Numbered from the stretch's first letter, positions 1-8,759 are shown. The stretch is DNA of 64,000 nucleotides from Paenarthrobacter nicotinovorans (GCF_007670255.1 NZ_SZVS01000002.1:310001-374000); one strand, 5' to 3'. The notes: generated by a model not told the origin, from the letters alone. Numbers and translations are program-made.

Positions 1-1
1 C

Positions 2-160
2 TTCGTGCCCAAGCACGGCATTACCGTGGGCCAGTGGTTCAGTGAGCCCACCCCGGAGCTGGTGCAGATCCTGCTTGATGCCGAAGCGGACGGGGAGATC
101 CGCCTGCAAGAGGATTACCACCGTGAGTTCGACAAAGTGCTTCGAAGGAGCGGACTCTAG
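2..160 (+). CDS. 3' end of an unrecognised CDS
   Basis: An open frame enters from the left edge and stops with TAG at 158-160. The visible 52 residues begin FVPKHGITVGQWFSEPT and end with a charged helix-like tail (REFDKVLRRSGL). The codons are G/C-rich at third positions, as in the neighbouring genes, so it is probably real coding sequence. I do not recognise the family from this fragment. It is followed by the long leader of the helicase gene on the same strand. Confidence 0.6.
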   Translation, partial: FVPKHGITVGQWFSEPTPELVQILLDAEADGEIRLQEDYHREFDKVLRRSGL

Positions 161-540
161 CAGCCCCGGGCAAGGATGTGAACAAGCTCACCCGGTGGTC
201 ACGGGGTCTTAACTCGCGGTGAGGATGCCGCGTGCCCTACACTTGAAACATCCCCCACTCCGGAATTCCCTTTATCCTGCCCAATTCTTGAGGCAGGACT
301 GGTAAGTGTTGGGGCCCGCAATTGTGTGCGGGCATTTTCATAGGGAGAGCCGGCTAAAGAAAACGCTGTACAGACTGCTGGGATAGCAGCCAAGAGATGC
401 AGCGGGAAGTCCTGCCATGGGATTGCGACAGCGCCGGACTTCTTGCGGAAGCAGGGCACCATTTCCTGTTTTCGCGACAAGTACTGCGGCCAGCCCAACC
501 GGGTCGCGCCGACTGCCCTATGGATGAGGAATTTCTCCCT
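161..540 (+). promoter_or_regulatory. Long structured 5' leader of the DEAD-box helicase gene
   Basis: This is 380 bases with no convincing gene. It contains a 7-bp hairpin (275-281 with 292-298), then a GCCCGCA/TGCGGGC hairpin (314-320 with 327-333) followed by ATTTTC, which resembles a weak terminator or attenuator, and a CTGCT/AGCAG hairpin near 376-390. A GAGGA Shine-Dalgarno lies just before the start at 541. Long structured leaders are typical of cold-shock-type RNA helicase genes, so post-transcriptional control is plausible. The promoter itself was not identified with confidence. Confidence 0.45.
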
Positions 541-2637
541 ATGACCGAAAATCTCAACGAAGACTTCGACGCCCGGAACGCTGAAACTGTCGAAGCTGAA
601 GCACCGGCTGCCGCCGCTGCCGCCGTCGAGAATGCCGCAGCTGAAACTGCGGCCCCCGCCTCAACTGACGCCGCCTCCAAGGACGGCGAAGAAGAAGGCG
701 TCCGTTTCGCCGAACTCGGCATTGACGGCCGCGTCCTGGCCGCACTGCAGGATGTCGGCTACGAAAAGCCGTCGCCCATCCAGGCCGCAACCATTCCGCT
801 GCTCCTTGAGGGTCGCGACGTCGTTGGCCTGGCCCAGACCGGTACCGGCAAGACCGCGGCATTCGCTGTTCCCGCGCTGTCCCGCCTGGCCGAACTCCAC
901 GACCTCAACGGCCCGTCCCGCAAGACCCAGGCTCTGGTCCTGGCTCCGACGCGTGAACTGGCGCTCCAGGTTGCCGAGGCCTTCACGTCCTACGCCAAGC
1001 ACATTGACGACTTCACCGTGCTGCCTGTCTACGGTGGCTCCGCCTACGGCCCCCAGCTCGCTGGCCTTCGCCGCGGTGCCCAGGTTGTTGTCGGCACCCC
1101 TGGTCGTGTCATCGACCACATCGCCAAGGGTTCCCTGGACCTTTCCGAGCTCCAGTACCTGGTGCTTGACGAAGCTGACGAAATGCTCCGCATGGGCTTC
1201 GCCGACGACGTTGAGCAGATCTTCCAGCAGACGCCGGAAGACCGCCAGGTCGCTTTGTTCTCTGCCACCATGCCCGGCCAGATCCGCCGCATGTCCAAGC
1301 AGTACCTGAACAACCCTGCCGAGATTTCCGTGAAGTCCAAGACCTCCACGGGCACCAACATCCGCCAGCGTTACCTCCAGGTCATGGGCCCCCACAAGCT
1401 GGATGCCCTGACCCGCATCCTCGAGGTTGAAGAGTTCGACGGCGTTATCGCCTTCGTGCGGACCAAGATGGCTACCGAGGACCTCGCCGACAAGCTGAAG
1501 TCCCGTGGCTTCCAGGCGGCAGCCATCAACGGTGACATCCCGCAGCAGCAGCGTGAACGCACCGTGGACGCACTCAAGGAAGGCCGCATTGATATCCTCG
1601 TGGCCACCGACGTCGCCGCCCGCGGTCTTGACGTTGAGCGCATCAGCCACGTGATCAACTACGACATTCCGCACGACACCGAGTCCTACGTGCACCGCAT
1701 CGGCCGGACCGGCCGTGCAGGCCGCAACGGTGACGCCGTGCTGTTCATGACGCCGCGCGAGAAGTACTTGCTCCGTGCCATCGAGAAGGCCACCCGCCAG
1801 ACGGTGGAGCAGATGCACCTTCCCACGGCCGAGACCGTCAACTCGCTGCGTCTTGGCAAGTTCGCCGAGCGCATCACGGAGACCCTTGAGTCCGAGGACG
1901 TGGCCTTGTTCCGCGATCTCATTGCCTCCTACGAGGAAGAGCACAAGGTTCCGGCTGCCGAGATCGCCGCCGCTCTTGCCGTCATGGCCCAGGGCGGACA
2001 GCCCCTGCTGGTCAAGGAACTGCCCGCAGCTCCCGAGTACCAGAAGCGTGAGCGCTCCAAGGACGGCTTCGGTTCCCGTGGCCCGACCCGTCCGCTCACC
2101 GAGGGCAACGCCACCTACCGGATCGCCGTCGGACGCCGCCAGCGCGTCATGCCGGGTTCCATCGTGGGGGCCATTGCCAACGAAGGCGGTATCTCCTCCG
2201 CACAGATCGGCGGCATCGATATCCGCTCGGACCACTCCCTGGTGGAGCTCCCGGCGGACCTGAGCCCCGAGCAGTTGCGTGCACTGTCCCGTACCCGCAT
2301 CGGCGGCGAGCTGATCCACCTTGAGCTGGACAACGGCCGCAGGCCCAACCGGGAGCGCGGCGGCTACGGCGACCGCGACAACCGCGGTGGCGGCAACTTC
2401 AAGGGCAACGGCGGATTCAAGAAGGAGTTCCGCAAGTCCGATGGCGAGCGTTCTTCCGCTGACCGTGGTGGCCGCTCCTACAGCGACCGCGCCGAGCGCA
2501 CCTCGGGCAGCTACGGCGACCGCGATCGTGGCCAGGCCAGCGGCTCGCGCTACGGCGGCCACGGTGATGGTGCCCGCAAGCCCCGCACGGGCGGCGAAGG
2601 CAGCAACCGCGACTTCAACCGCAAGGGCAAGTGGTAA
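541..2637 (+). CDS. DEAD/DEAH-box ATP-dependent RNA helicase (CsdA/DeaD-like)
   Basis: ATP-dependent unwinding and remodelling of RNA in the cytoplasm, probably in ribosome assembly or mRNA turnover. After an acidic Ala/Glu-rich N-terminus of about 50 residues come the Q motif (KPSPIQ), Walker A AQTGTGKT (about residues 98-105), PTRELA, TPGR, DEAD (about 209-212), SAT, and the second RecA domain with ARGLD and HRIGRTGRAG. A DbpA/CsdA-type RNA-binding domain follows near residues 560-620, then an Arg/Gly/Asp-rich disordered tail. The start at 541 has a GAGGA ribosome site; upstream in-frame ATGs at 397 and 522 would read into the leader. About 698 aa, a normal length for actinobacterial DeaD proteins. 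Long leader and strong terminator suggest a single-gene transcript. Confidence 0.93.
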   Translation: MTENLNEDFDARNAETVEAEAPAAAAAAVENAAAETAAPASTDAASKDGEEEGVRFAELGIDGRVLAALQDVGYEKPSPIQAATIPLLLEGRDVVGLAQTGTGKTAAFAVPALSRLAELHDLNGPSRKTQALVLAPTRELALQVAEAFTSYAKHIDDFTVLPVYGGSAYGPQLAGLRRGAQVVVGTPGRVIDHIAKGSLDLSELQYLVLDEADEMLRMGFADDVEQIFQQTPEDRQVALFSATMPGQIRRMSKQYLNNPAEISVKSKTSTGTNIRQRYLQVMGPHKLDALTRILEVEEFDGVIAFVRTKMATEDLADKLKSRGFQAAAINGDIPQQQRERTVDALKEGRIDILVATDVAARGLDVERISHVINYDIPHDTESYVHRIGRTGRAGRNGDAVLFMTPREKYLLRAIEKATRQTVEQMHLPTAETVNSLRLGKFAERITETLESEDVALFRDLIASYEEEHKVPAAEIAAALAVMAQGGQPLLVKELPAAPEYQKRERSKDGFGSRGPTRPLTEGNATYRIAVGRRQRVMPGSIVGAIANEGGISSAQIGGIDIRSDHSLVELPADLSPEQLRALSRTRIGGELIHLELDNGRRPNRERGGYGDRDNRGGGNFKGNGGFKKEFRKSDGERSSADRGGRSYSDRAERTSGSYGDRDRGQASGSRYGGHGDGARKPRTGGEGSNRDFNRKGKW

Positions 2638-2673
2638 ACAGCGCCAGGTGGTAAACACTAAGTAGTTCCCGTC

Positions 2674-2701
2674 AAGGGGCCGGCTTTCGAGCCGGCCCCT
2701 T
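2674..2701 (+). terminator. Hairpin terminator after the helicase gene
   Basis: A perfect 12-bp stem (AAGGGGCCGGCT with its complement) is closed by a TTCG tetraloop, 37 bases after the stop codon. The stem ends in TT and no long T-run follows, as is common in high-G+C actinobacteria. Confidence 0.8.
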
Positions 2702-2788
2702 GCGGCGTTAACGGGGTTACATGTGCCGTCGACCCGCCGTACGATCAAGGTGCCGGCCGACTGGCCACAGAACAAGGGAGGGTGCTCC

Positions 2789-3292
2789 ATGGGTTTGCTG
2801 GATAACGTGAAGAAGAACCTTGGCTTTGGAGACAAGGGCGCACAGCACGACGACGGCGGTGCGCGGGCAAGCGGTGCGACGGAGCCGGTGGAGGACCACA
2901 CCGCGGTGACCCAGGCCGCAGAGGATGCTGCCGCCGTCGAGGTTTCAGCGGCGGACACGTCCGCGGCCGAAGCTGCCGCGGCACAAGCGGCGCGGCAACA
3001 GGCCGCAGCAGACGCCGCAGCCGCCGAGGAAGCGTCGCAGGAGGGCTTGGATCCTGACGCCCCGGAAATCCAGTCACAGGCCCAGGAGGCGGCTGTAGAG
3101 GCAGCTGCAGCAACGGGCCAGCCCGGGCCCGTGGCACCGCGTGTCACTGAAGTAGTCGTGGAGCAAGGGGACACCATGAGTGGCATTGCCGCGCAGTTCG
3201 GTGTGGACCTCGGTGCCTTGATCGCCACGAACGCAGATACCGTGCCCAACCCGGATCAGATCTACCCCGGACAGGTGCTTCGGCTGCCCTGA
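2789..3292 (+). CDS. LysM domain-containing protein
   Basis: A 167-residue protein with one C-terminal LysM module (about residues 120-167: EQGDTMSGIAAQFGV ... NPDQIYPGQVLRLP), a fold that binds peptidoglycan or related glycans. The middle is Ala/Glu/Gln-rich and low in complexity, probably helical or disordered. No signal peptide or membrane segment is visible, and the N-terminus MGLLDNVKKNLGFGDK resembles cytoplasmic BON/LysM proteins, so secretion is uncertain. The ATG at 2789 follows AAGGGAGGG at good spacing; a longer frame from 2723 lacks a ribosome site. Single gene between the helicase terminator and the tRNA pair. Confidence 0.8.
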   Translation: MGLLDNVKKNLGFGDKGAQHDDGGARASGATEPVEDHTAVTQAAEDAAAVEVSAADTSAAEAAAAQAARQQAAADAAAAEEASQEGLDPDAPEIQSQAQEAAVEAAAATGQPGPVAPRVTEVVVEQGDTMSGIAAQFGVDLGALIATNADTVPNPDQIYPGQVLRLP

Positions 3293-3370
3293 TTTTCTCC
3301 GTTTGTAGATCAGGTAAACAGCTGTTTTGCAAATTGTGTCGAGGCCATTTTTCCCTTTGGATTCGCCGAT

Positions 3371-3399
3371 TTGTAGCTTCTGAAAACGTCCGGTAGAGT
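3371..3399 (+). promoter_or_regulatory. Promoter of tRNA-Thr
   Basis: TTGTAG, then a spacer of exactly 17 bases, then TAGAGT, ending 11 bases before the mature 5' end of the tRNA. It lies in an unusually AT-rich stretch. Confidence 0.55.
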
Positions 3400-3410
3400 A
3401 TTTACTCGTT

Positions 3411-3482
3411 GCCCCCCTAGCTCAGTGGTAGAGCGCGTTCTTGGTAAGAACGAGGTCACCGGATCGATTCCGGTGGGGGGCT
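3411..3482 (+). tRNA. tRNA-Thr (anticodon GGT)
   Basis: A full cloverleaf can be drawn: acceptor GCCCCCC/GGGGGGC, D-arm with AGTGGTA loop, anticodon arm CGTTC-TTGGTAA-GAACG giving anticodon GGT, and T-arm ACCGG/CCGGT. CCA is not encoded. The T-loop reads ATCGATT rather than TTCGATT, a variant also seen in the tRNA-Met just downstream. Confidence 0.95.
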
Positions 3483-3492
3483 CTGGATGAGG

Positions 3493-3532
3493 GCCTGCGT
3501 CAAGGCGGTTTGACCGGCTGACGCAGGCTTTT
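3493..3532 (+). terminator. Terminator between tRNA-Thr and tRNA-Met
   Basis: A ten-bp stem GCCTGCGTCA/TGACGCAGGC is followed by TTTT. It separates two tRNAs transcribed in the same direction. Confidence 0.8.
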
Positions 3533-3541
3533 CTCATCCGT

Positions 3542-3615
3542 GGCGGTGTAGCTCAGTTGGTTAGAGCGCACGACTCATAATCGTGAGGTCGGGAGATCGA
3601 GCCTCCCCACCGCTA
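3542..3615 (+). tRNA. tRNA-Met (anticodon CAT)
   Basis: Cloverleaf: acceptor GGCGGTG/CACCGCT (the first pair is G-T), D-arm GCTC...GAGC with an AGTTGGTTA loop, anticodon stem CACGA/TCGTG around CTCATAA, and T-stem GGGAG/CTCCC. CAT could also be the lysidine-modified Ile2 tRNA, but the body resembles elongator Met. The paired first base argues against an initiator tRNA. CCA is not encoded. Confidence 0.93.
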
Positions 3616-3624
3616 CAGAGCAAG

Positions 3625-3655
3625 ACCCCGCAGATATTGTCTGCGGGGTTTTTTG
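3625..3655 (+). terminator. Terminator after tRNA-Met
   Basis: The stem ACCCCGCAG/CTGCGGGGT with loop ATATTGT is followed by six T residues; a classic Rho-independent terminator. Confidence 0.92.
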
Positions 3656-3677
3656 TTTTCTGGGACAGAATGGGTCC

Positions 3678-4334
3678 ATGAGCCGAATCGCGATTATTGG
3701 CGGCCACGGGAAAGTGGCCCTGCATCTGTCCCGGATTCTTAGTGGTGAAGGTCACGACGTCACGTCCTTCATCCGAAATCCCGACCATGTGGCGGATGTC
3801 ACGGGAACGGGGGCCTCCGCTGAGGTGCTGGACGTTGAACATTCGACGACGGCGGAACTCGCCCAGGCGCTGCAGGGCCACGATGCCGTGGTCTGGTCCG
3901 CAGGGGCCGGCGGGGGCAACCCCGCAAGGACCTATGCCGTGGACCGGGACGCTGCCATCCGTTCCATGGAGGCTGCGGCGGAGTCGGGTGTGAAGAGATA
4001 CGTCATGGTGTCCTACATTGGTGCTTCCAAGGAGCACGGTGTCCCGGAAGACCACCCCTTCTTCGCTTACGCGGAGTCCAAGGCTGCGGCCGATGACTAT
4101 CTGCGCGGCACGGACCTTAACTGGACAGTCCTGGGACCCGGCAGCCTGACCGATGAGCCGGCCACGGGGTTGATCGAACTGCATCCGGAAAACCCCGATG
4201 ACGGCACGCAGACGTCCCGGGCCAACGTTGCCCTGGTGGCTGCCGCCGTCCTGGAGCTGCCGGAGACCATCGGCAAGACCCTCCCGTTCAAGGACGGTAC
4301 CGAGGACGTGGTGGACGCCCTGACCAAGGAGTGA
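3678..4334 (+). CDS. NAD(P)-binding atypical SDR-family protein (NmrA/SDR_a5-like)
   Basis: A 218-residue single-domain protein with an N-terminal Rossmann dinucleotide motif (IAIIGGHGKVALHLSRIL), then DAVVWSAGAGGG and YVMVSYIGASKEH as expected for atypical short-chain dehydrogenases. The later YAESKAAADDYLRGTDLNWT segment matches the family's YxxxK helix position and the strand after it. The substrate cannot be inferred. The start has no Shine-Dalgarno; CAGAAT lies six bases upstream, so a leaderless message is possible but the hexamer is weak. Single gene between the tRNA terminator and the antiporter gene. Confidence 0.82.
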   Translation: MSRIAIIGGHGKVALHLSRILSGEGHDVTSFIRNPDHVADVTGTGASAEVLDVEHSTTAELAQALQGHDAVVWSAGAGGGNPARTYAVDRDAAIRSMEAAAESGVKRYVMVSYIGASKEHGVPEDHPFFAYAESKAAADDYLRGTDLNWTVLGPGSLTDEPATGLIELHPENPDDGTQTSRANVALVAAAVLELPETIGKTLPFKDGTEDVVDALTKE

Positions 4335-4450
4335 AGGCGCCGCTGAGCCACGCGCTCGCGGGGAAGTGTCCGTGCCCCGGGATATGTTTGTAGGGAACTT
4401 TTCCGGTCCGGCCGGGGAAGGGGCCGTACAACATCTGGGGAAGCAGGAAC

Positions 4451-6022
4451 ATGGATCAGCTGGCGCTCATAGTCGGGTTGCTGCTTGCAACAGTATTCGC
4501 CGTCGGTCTGGGGGACCGGCTCCGCCTGCCGTATCCGGTGCTCATGCTGCTGCTGGCGGTTGCCCTCACGTTCATTCCCGGCTTTCCCGAGTTCGAGATT
4601 TCGCCGGAACTGATCCTGCCGATCTTCCTTCCGCCGTTGCTCTTCGCCACGGCCCAGAAGAGTTCCTGGGCGGTTTTCCGTGTCCGTTGGCGGACGTTGC
4701 TGCTGATGGCTGTCGCCTTGGTGGTGGTGACCACCGCCGCGGTGGCCGGGGCCGCCTGGTTGATGATTCCAAGCATTGGTATCCCCGCTGCAATCGCCTT
4801 GGGGGCCATGGTGGCGCCGCCGGATCCCGTAGCCGTGGAGTCCGTGGCAGGCCGTGTGCATATGCCACGCCGGCTCATCACCGTTCTTCAAAGTGAAGGC
4901 CTCTTCAACGACGCCGCTGCCATCGTGATCTTCCAGGCTGCCGTCGCAGCCACCATGTCCGGCAAGGAAGTAGGCCCCGAGGTCATCCCCCAGTTCGTGC
5001 TGGGTGCGGCGCTGGCCGTCGTGATCGGCATCGCGATGGGTTGGCTGACCAAATTCATTACCAAGCTGGTCACGTCCATGGTGGCACGCAGCGCAGTCAC
5101 CCTGGTGGTTCCTTTTGCTGCCTACATCCTCGCCGAAGAGCTGCACGCCTCCGGCGTGGTCGCCGTCGTCGTTACTGCCTTGGAACTGCAGCGCCACGCC
5201 CGACCGCAGGACGCAGCGGAGCGCGTGACGCGGACGGCGTTCTGGGACGTGGTGGAGTTGCTCGCCACGGGCCTGGCCTTCGGCCTGGTGGGGCTGGAGA
5301 TCCGGCAGGTGATCCGGGACGAAGGCACTGCCATTTTCGGCATGGTCGGCATGGCCGTGGTGATCTGTGTCCTGGTGTTCGTGGTGCGGTACCTGTGGCT
5401 TGGGCTGCTTGCCTTGACGGCCCGACGGCGGCGCAACCTTCTGCAGCCCACCTCACCCAAAGAGGTGCTCATCCTGACATGGTGCGGAATGAGGGGCCTT
5501 GCCACGCTGGCGCTGGCCTTGGCGCTTCCGTTGACGTTGCCGGATGGCAGCGACTTCCCTGCGCGGCACGAGATCCTGGTCATTTCCTGCGCCGTGCTGC
5601 TGGCCACCCTGGTTCTTCCGGGGCTGACCCTGCCGTGGTTGATGCGGGTACTGGACGCTACCGAGGACGGCTCGCATGAAAAGGATGCTGCGCGCCTGCT
5701 GGCCAAGCGGGCACAGACGGCGGCGGTTGCTGCCCTGAAGGACCACGACCTGATGAAGGAGCTTCCTCCGGAGAAGGTGGCGCTGGTGAAGGAGAAGATG
5801 CGCCGGCTGCACGCCGAGCTGCTCGATGGCACCCTGAAGAACGAGTCTGCCAAGGAGAAACGCGAGCGGGGCCGGGAACTGGCCATCACTGTCCAGACCA
5901 TCGCCCTGGATGCGGCCCGGATGGAAGTGGTCCAGGCCCGGAATGAGCCGGGGACCGATCCCGAGGTGGCGGACCGGGTCCTGCGCCAGCTGGACCTGCG
6001 GACCATGTCCATGCCGGAGTAG
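4451..6022 (+). CDS. Na+/H+ antiporter, CPA1 family
   Basis: Integral membrane cation/proton exchanger, 523 aa, with about twelve hydrophobic segments over residues 1-410 and a charged, helical cytoplasmic C-tail (about 420-523). Family marks include MVAPPDPVAVESVAG and EGLFNDAAAIVIF, the latter holding the conserved ND pair of the CPA1 ion path. Length fits bacterial Na+/H+ antiporters of this type. AGGA lies just before the start, and the gene appears monocistronic. Likely roles are pH and sodium homeostasis; whether K+ is also carried cannot be read from sequence. Confidence 0.9.
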   Translation: MDQLALIVGLLLATVFAVGLGDRLRLPYPVLMLLLAVALTFIPGFPEFEISPELILPIFLPPLLFATAQKSSWAVFRVRWRTLLLMAVALVVVTTAAVAGAAWLMIPSIGIPAAIALGAMVAPPDPVAVESVAGRVHMPRRLITVLQSEGLFNDAAAIVIFQAAVAATMSGKEVGPEVIPQFVLGAALAVVIGIAMGWLTKFITKLVTSMVARSAVTLVVPFAAYILAEELHASGVVAVVVTALELQRHARPQDAAERVTRTAFWDVVELLATGLAFGLVGLEIRQVIRDEGTAIFGMVGMAVVICVLVFVVRYLWLGLLALTARRRRNLLQPTSPKEVLILTWCGMRGLATLALALALPLTLPDGSDFPARHEILVISCAVLLATLVLPGLTLPWLMRVLDATEDGSHEKDAARLLAKRAQTAAVAALKDHDLMKELPPEKVALVKEKMRRLHAELLDGTLKNESAKEKRERGRELAITVQTIALDAARMEVVQARNEPGTDPEVADRVLRQLDLRTMSMPE

Positions 6023-6040
6023 TTGGCGCTTGGGGCAGGC

Positions 6041-7258
6041 TCAGGACGCCCGGTTGGGCCGCGAGGAGGGGGAGAGGTCCAGCGCGTGTTCCTCGACGTA
6101 GTCCAAGGCATGCCGGATGGCTCCGAGGGAAACTATTCCGTCGCCCACAATGGAGGTCGCCAGCCTCGGGGGAGTGAAGGTGAACTCCGGAAGGTGTTTG
6201 GCGATGCCTGGCAGCAGCACTTCGGCTGAAGCGGCGACTCCTCCGGCGATCACCACGAGTTCGGGATTGACCAGTGTGCTGATGGCGCCAATTACCTTCG
6301 CCATGCGGAGGGAGACGCTCTCCAATGCCTTCTTTGAGGCAGCGTCACCTTCTGCGGCGGCGGTGAAGACCATCTCTGCGGTCAGGGCATCGGGATTCCC
6401 GCCGCAGAGTGCCCGCAGCTTTGTGGCTGTCTGCGTCTTCAAGGCTTCCCGGCCTGCCGCTGTGGCTTCGTATGCAATGCCGTAGGTGCTCCCCACGCCT
6501 TCGACGTTGTTGAGGAACCCCAGTTCGCCGAACCCGCCCAGATGACCGTGCAGCAGGCGCCCCGATTCGAGGATGCCCGAGCCCAGCCGGTCGCCGGCCA
6601 GCATGACCACCAGGTTGCCCACGCCCTTGGCCGTGCCCCGCCAGCGTTCGGCAAGGGCCGCGAGGTTGGCGTCGTTTTCCAGCAGCACGTGCCAGCCGTG
6701 CCGTTCCGAGACAATCCGGCGGACGTCGAAGGACTTCCAGAACTCCTGGACGGTGAGGACTTCGCCTTCCCGGTTGACGGGTGCTGCGACGCCGACCGAT
6801 ACCGCCAGCACGGAGTCGGCGGGAACACCCGCTTTCTCGAGTGCCTCGGCGGCAATCTTGTCCAGGACGTCGGCCCGTTCGGCTGCTGAGACGTTATAGG
6901 TCCGGAAGGGCCTGGTGACCTGGGACAGCGGGGTCCCGGCCATGTCGGCGACGATTGTGGTGATCTTGTTGACGCCGATATCGATTCCCAGAACGCTCGC
7001 AGCGCCGTCGTCAAAAACAAACCTGCGTGCGGGCCTGCCCTTGATGTAGTCGCCCGCGCCACGCTGGTTCTCGAGCTCCTGCAGCCAGCCGAGCCGGACC
7101 AATTCATCACAGATGGAGATGACAGTGGCCCGGGACAAACCCGTCATGGTCATCAACTCCGTGCCTGTGACGACCCCTGCTCCGCGCATGGCTTTGAGCA
7201 TGGCTCCGGCGTTGAGCCTGCGTACCAACTGTGTGGACGGCGCGGTTCCGCTCATCAT
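6041..7258 (-). CDS. ROK-family transcriptional regulator of the adjacent sugar locus
   Basis: 405 aa. The N-terminal winged helix (about residues 10-80, GLSRATVISICDELVRLG) is followed by a ROK sugar-kinase-like domain with GIDIGVNKITTIVAD (DxGxxK) and later GELGF. The cysteine cluster that binds zinc in most ROK proteins is missing: the segment after GELGF runs NNVEGVGSTYGIAYEA without the usual CxCGxxGC. It is therefore probably a regulator and not an active kinase. It is transcribed divergently from the sugar transporter genes, and the shared 230-bp gap carries paired CTAAATTTAG-type palindromes, so it likely represses them (and itself) until a sugar ligand binds. Ribosome site GGGAG six bases before the ATG at 7258. 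Confidence 0.88.
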   Translation of the reverse strand: MMSGTAPSTQLVRRLNAGAMLKAMRGAGVVTGTELMTMTGLSRATVISICDELVRLGWLQELENQRGAGDYIKGRPARRFVFDDGAASVLGIDIGVNKITTIVADMAGTPLSQVTRPFRTYNVSAAERADVLDKIAAEALEKAGVPADSVLAVSVGVAAPVNREGEVLTVQEFWKSFDVRRIVSERHGWHVLLENDANLAALAERWRGTAKGVGNLVVMLAGDRLGSGILESGRLLHGHLGGFGELGFLNNVEGVGSTYGIAYEATAAGREALKTQTATKLRALCGGNPDALTAEMVFTAAAEGDAASKKALESVSLRMAKVIGAISTLVNPELVVIAGGVAASAEVLLPGIAKHLPEFTFTPPRLATSIVGDGIVSLGAIRHALDYVEEHALDLSPSSRPNRAS

Positions 7259-7308
7259 GCAGTGCTCCCAACTTTAAGGCGAGGCGATGGAAGGACTCAT
7301 CGGCCGCT

Positions 7309-7330
7309 CTAAATTTAGTACATAAATTTA
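7309..7330. promoter_or_regulatory. Paired operator palindromes near the ROK gene
   Basis: CTAAATTTAG (7309-7318) and TAAATTTA (7323-7330) have centres 13 bp apart in otherwise G/C-rich DNA. They sit about 50 bp upstream of the ROK start, suiting autoregulation. The same pair with the same spacing recurs before the glucosidase gene at 10683. Confidence 0.65.
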
Positions 7331-7398
7331 AACTTCGCCCTGTTACGCCCGCCGACTTGACCGTGTGGCGGCGCTCACAGAATACTTGTCGCAGATAA

Positions 7399-7421
7399 TA
7401 AATTTATTTCCTATCTAAATT
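7399..7421. promoter_or_regulatory. Second operator pair, before the sugar-binding lipoprotein gene
   Basis: TAAATTTA (7399-7406) and the partial copy CTAAATT (7415-7421) lie 67-89 bases before the lipoprotein start and probably overlap its promoter. Same motif as 7309-7330 and 10683-10701. Confidence 0.55.
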
Positions 7422-7487
7422 CCTGGGTGATGTAGCGCGCCATCATCCGACGCATGCGGCAGAGGGGCCGCACGACGAAAGGACTAC

Positions 7488-8759
7488 GTGTCTGTGAAAG
7501 TGACACGCAAGAAACGCATGGCAGCAATGGGTCTCGGATTGGCATTGCTTGCGGGACTGCTCTCGGGATGCTCCGGGGATCAGGGGAAAGAGACCATCCG
7601 CTTCACCTTCAGCAAGCGGGAGGCGATCGGCTTCATGACAAAGCTGGTCGCCGACTACAACGCATCGCAGGACCATACGGAAGTCGTGTTGGACACCTCC
7701 GGCGTGGACGTGGTGTCTGCGAGCTTCGTCCGCGGCAACCCGCCGGACATCGCCCTGGCCAACTACAACATGGAAACCTCGCGGTTTGTCCAGCGAGGAG
7801 TCCTGAGCGACTTGTCTGAAACAGGGGCCGCTTCGCGCATCCGCGAAGACCTCCAGCCGCTGATGGACCAGTACGGTTCCTATCCGGGTCGGACCAGCGC
7901 CTTGCCGTACTCGATCATGGCCTCCTCGGTGATCTACAACAAGGAGATCTTCGCCGCCAACAACATCGAGGTTCCACGTACCTGGAGCGAACTGATCGCT
8001 GCGTGCGACAAGCTCAAAGCAGCCGGAGTGACGCCGTTCTATGCAACCTGGAAAGATGATTGGACCATCGCCCAGGGATGGTTCGACTACTCCGTGGGTG
8101 GCCAGCTGGATACTCTGGGCTTTTTCGACAAGCTGGAATCCGAAGGGACCGCCGTGGGGCCCGAATCCCAAGCGTCATTCCAAAAGGACTTCGACCAGCC
8201 CGTGGACAAGATGCTGACGCTGGCAAAGAACTACGTCAACAAGGACGCCGCCAGCCGCGCATACGGAGACGGAAACCTCGCGTTTTCGCAGGGCAAGGCA
8301 GCGATGTACCTTCAAGGCCCCTGGGCCTTCAGCGAGGTTGCCAAGACCGCTCCGAACCTGCAGCTCGGAACGTTTCCGCTGCCGATGACGGAAAATCCGG
8401 AAGACCTGCGCGTGCGGGTGAACGTGGACCTTGCCGCCTGGATTCCGGAGGCGTCCAAACACAAGGACGCGGCCCATGAATTCCTCGAGTACCTCTACAG
8501 GCCGGACGTGATCGAGGCGTACAACGCTTCGCAGCTGGGATTCACTCCCACCAAGGATGCAAGCGGAGTGCCCGACCCCCGGGTGGAGGGTATGGCCAAG
8601 TACTACAACAACGCCCAGGTGTACCAAGGGCCATCCGTACTGGTTCCCAAAACAATCCCCATCATGAACTACACGCAGGCGCTCGTGTTTGGTGCCGACC
8701 CCACATCCACCCTCCGCACACTCGACGCAGACTGGGCACGCCTGGCCTTCCGCCAGTAG
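7488..8759 (+). CDS. ABC transporter sugar-binding lipoprotein (family 1)
   Basis: Extracytoplasmic solute-binding protein, 423 aa. A signal peptide with basic N-region and hydrophobic core ends in lipobox LSGC (Cys28), so it should be lipid-anchored to the outer face of the membrane. The mature part is MalE/UgpB-like, with typical segments such as LPYSIMASSVIYNKEIF and FSQGKAAMYLQGPW. The GTG start follows GAAAGGA. First gene of the transport operon (two permeases, then GH13 glucosidase), so the ligand is probably an alpha-glucoside or short malto/isomalto-oligosaccharide; the exact sugar is inferred from context only. Confidence 0.9.
   Translation: MSVKVTRKKRMAAMGLGLALLAGLLSGCSGDQGKETIRFTFSKREAIGFMTKLVADYNASQDHTEVVLDTSGVDVVSASFVRGNPPDIALANYNMETSRFVQRGVLSDLSETGAASRIREDLQPLMDQYGSYPGRTSALPYSIMASSVIYNKEIFAANNIEVPRTWSELIAACDKLKAAGVTPFYATWKDDWTIAQGWFDYSVGGQLDTLGFFDKLESEGTAVGPESQASFQKDFDQPVDKMLTLAKNYVNKDAASRAYGDGNLAFSQGKAAMYLQGPWAFSEVAKTAPNLQLGTFPLPMTENPEDLRVRVNVDLAAWIPEASKHKDAAHEFLEYLYRPDVIEAYNASQLGFTPTKDASGVPDPRVEGMAKYYNNAQVYQGPSVLVPKTIPIMNYTQALVFGADPTSTLRTLDADWARLAFRQ

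Noticed and set aside
661..3249. 862-codon minus-strand open frame across the helicase and LysM genes
   Set aside because: It is antisense to well-supported genes; long shadow frames arise from the strong third-position G/C bias. Its Ala/Gly/Val-rich translation has no domain pattern.
3411..3615. Initiator tRNA or Ile2 tRNA as identity of the CAT tRNA
   Set aside because: The first acceptor pair is formed (G-T), unlike initiators, and the body resembles elongator Met; Ile2 cannot be fully excluded.
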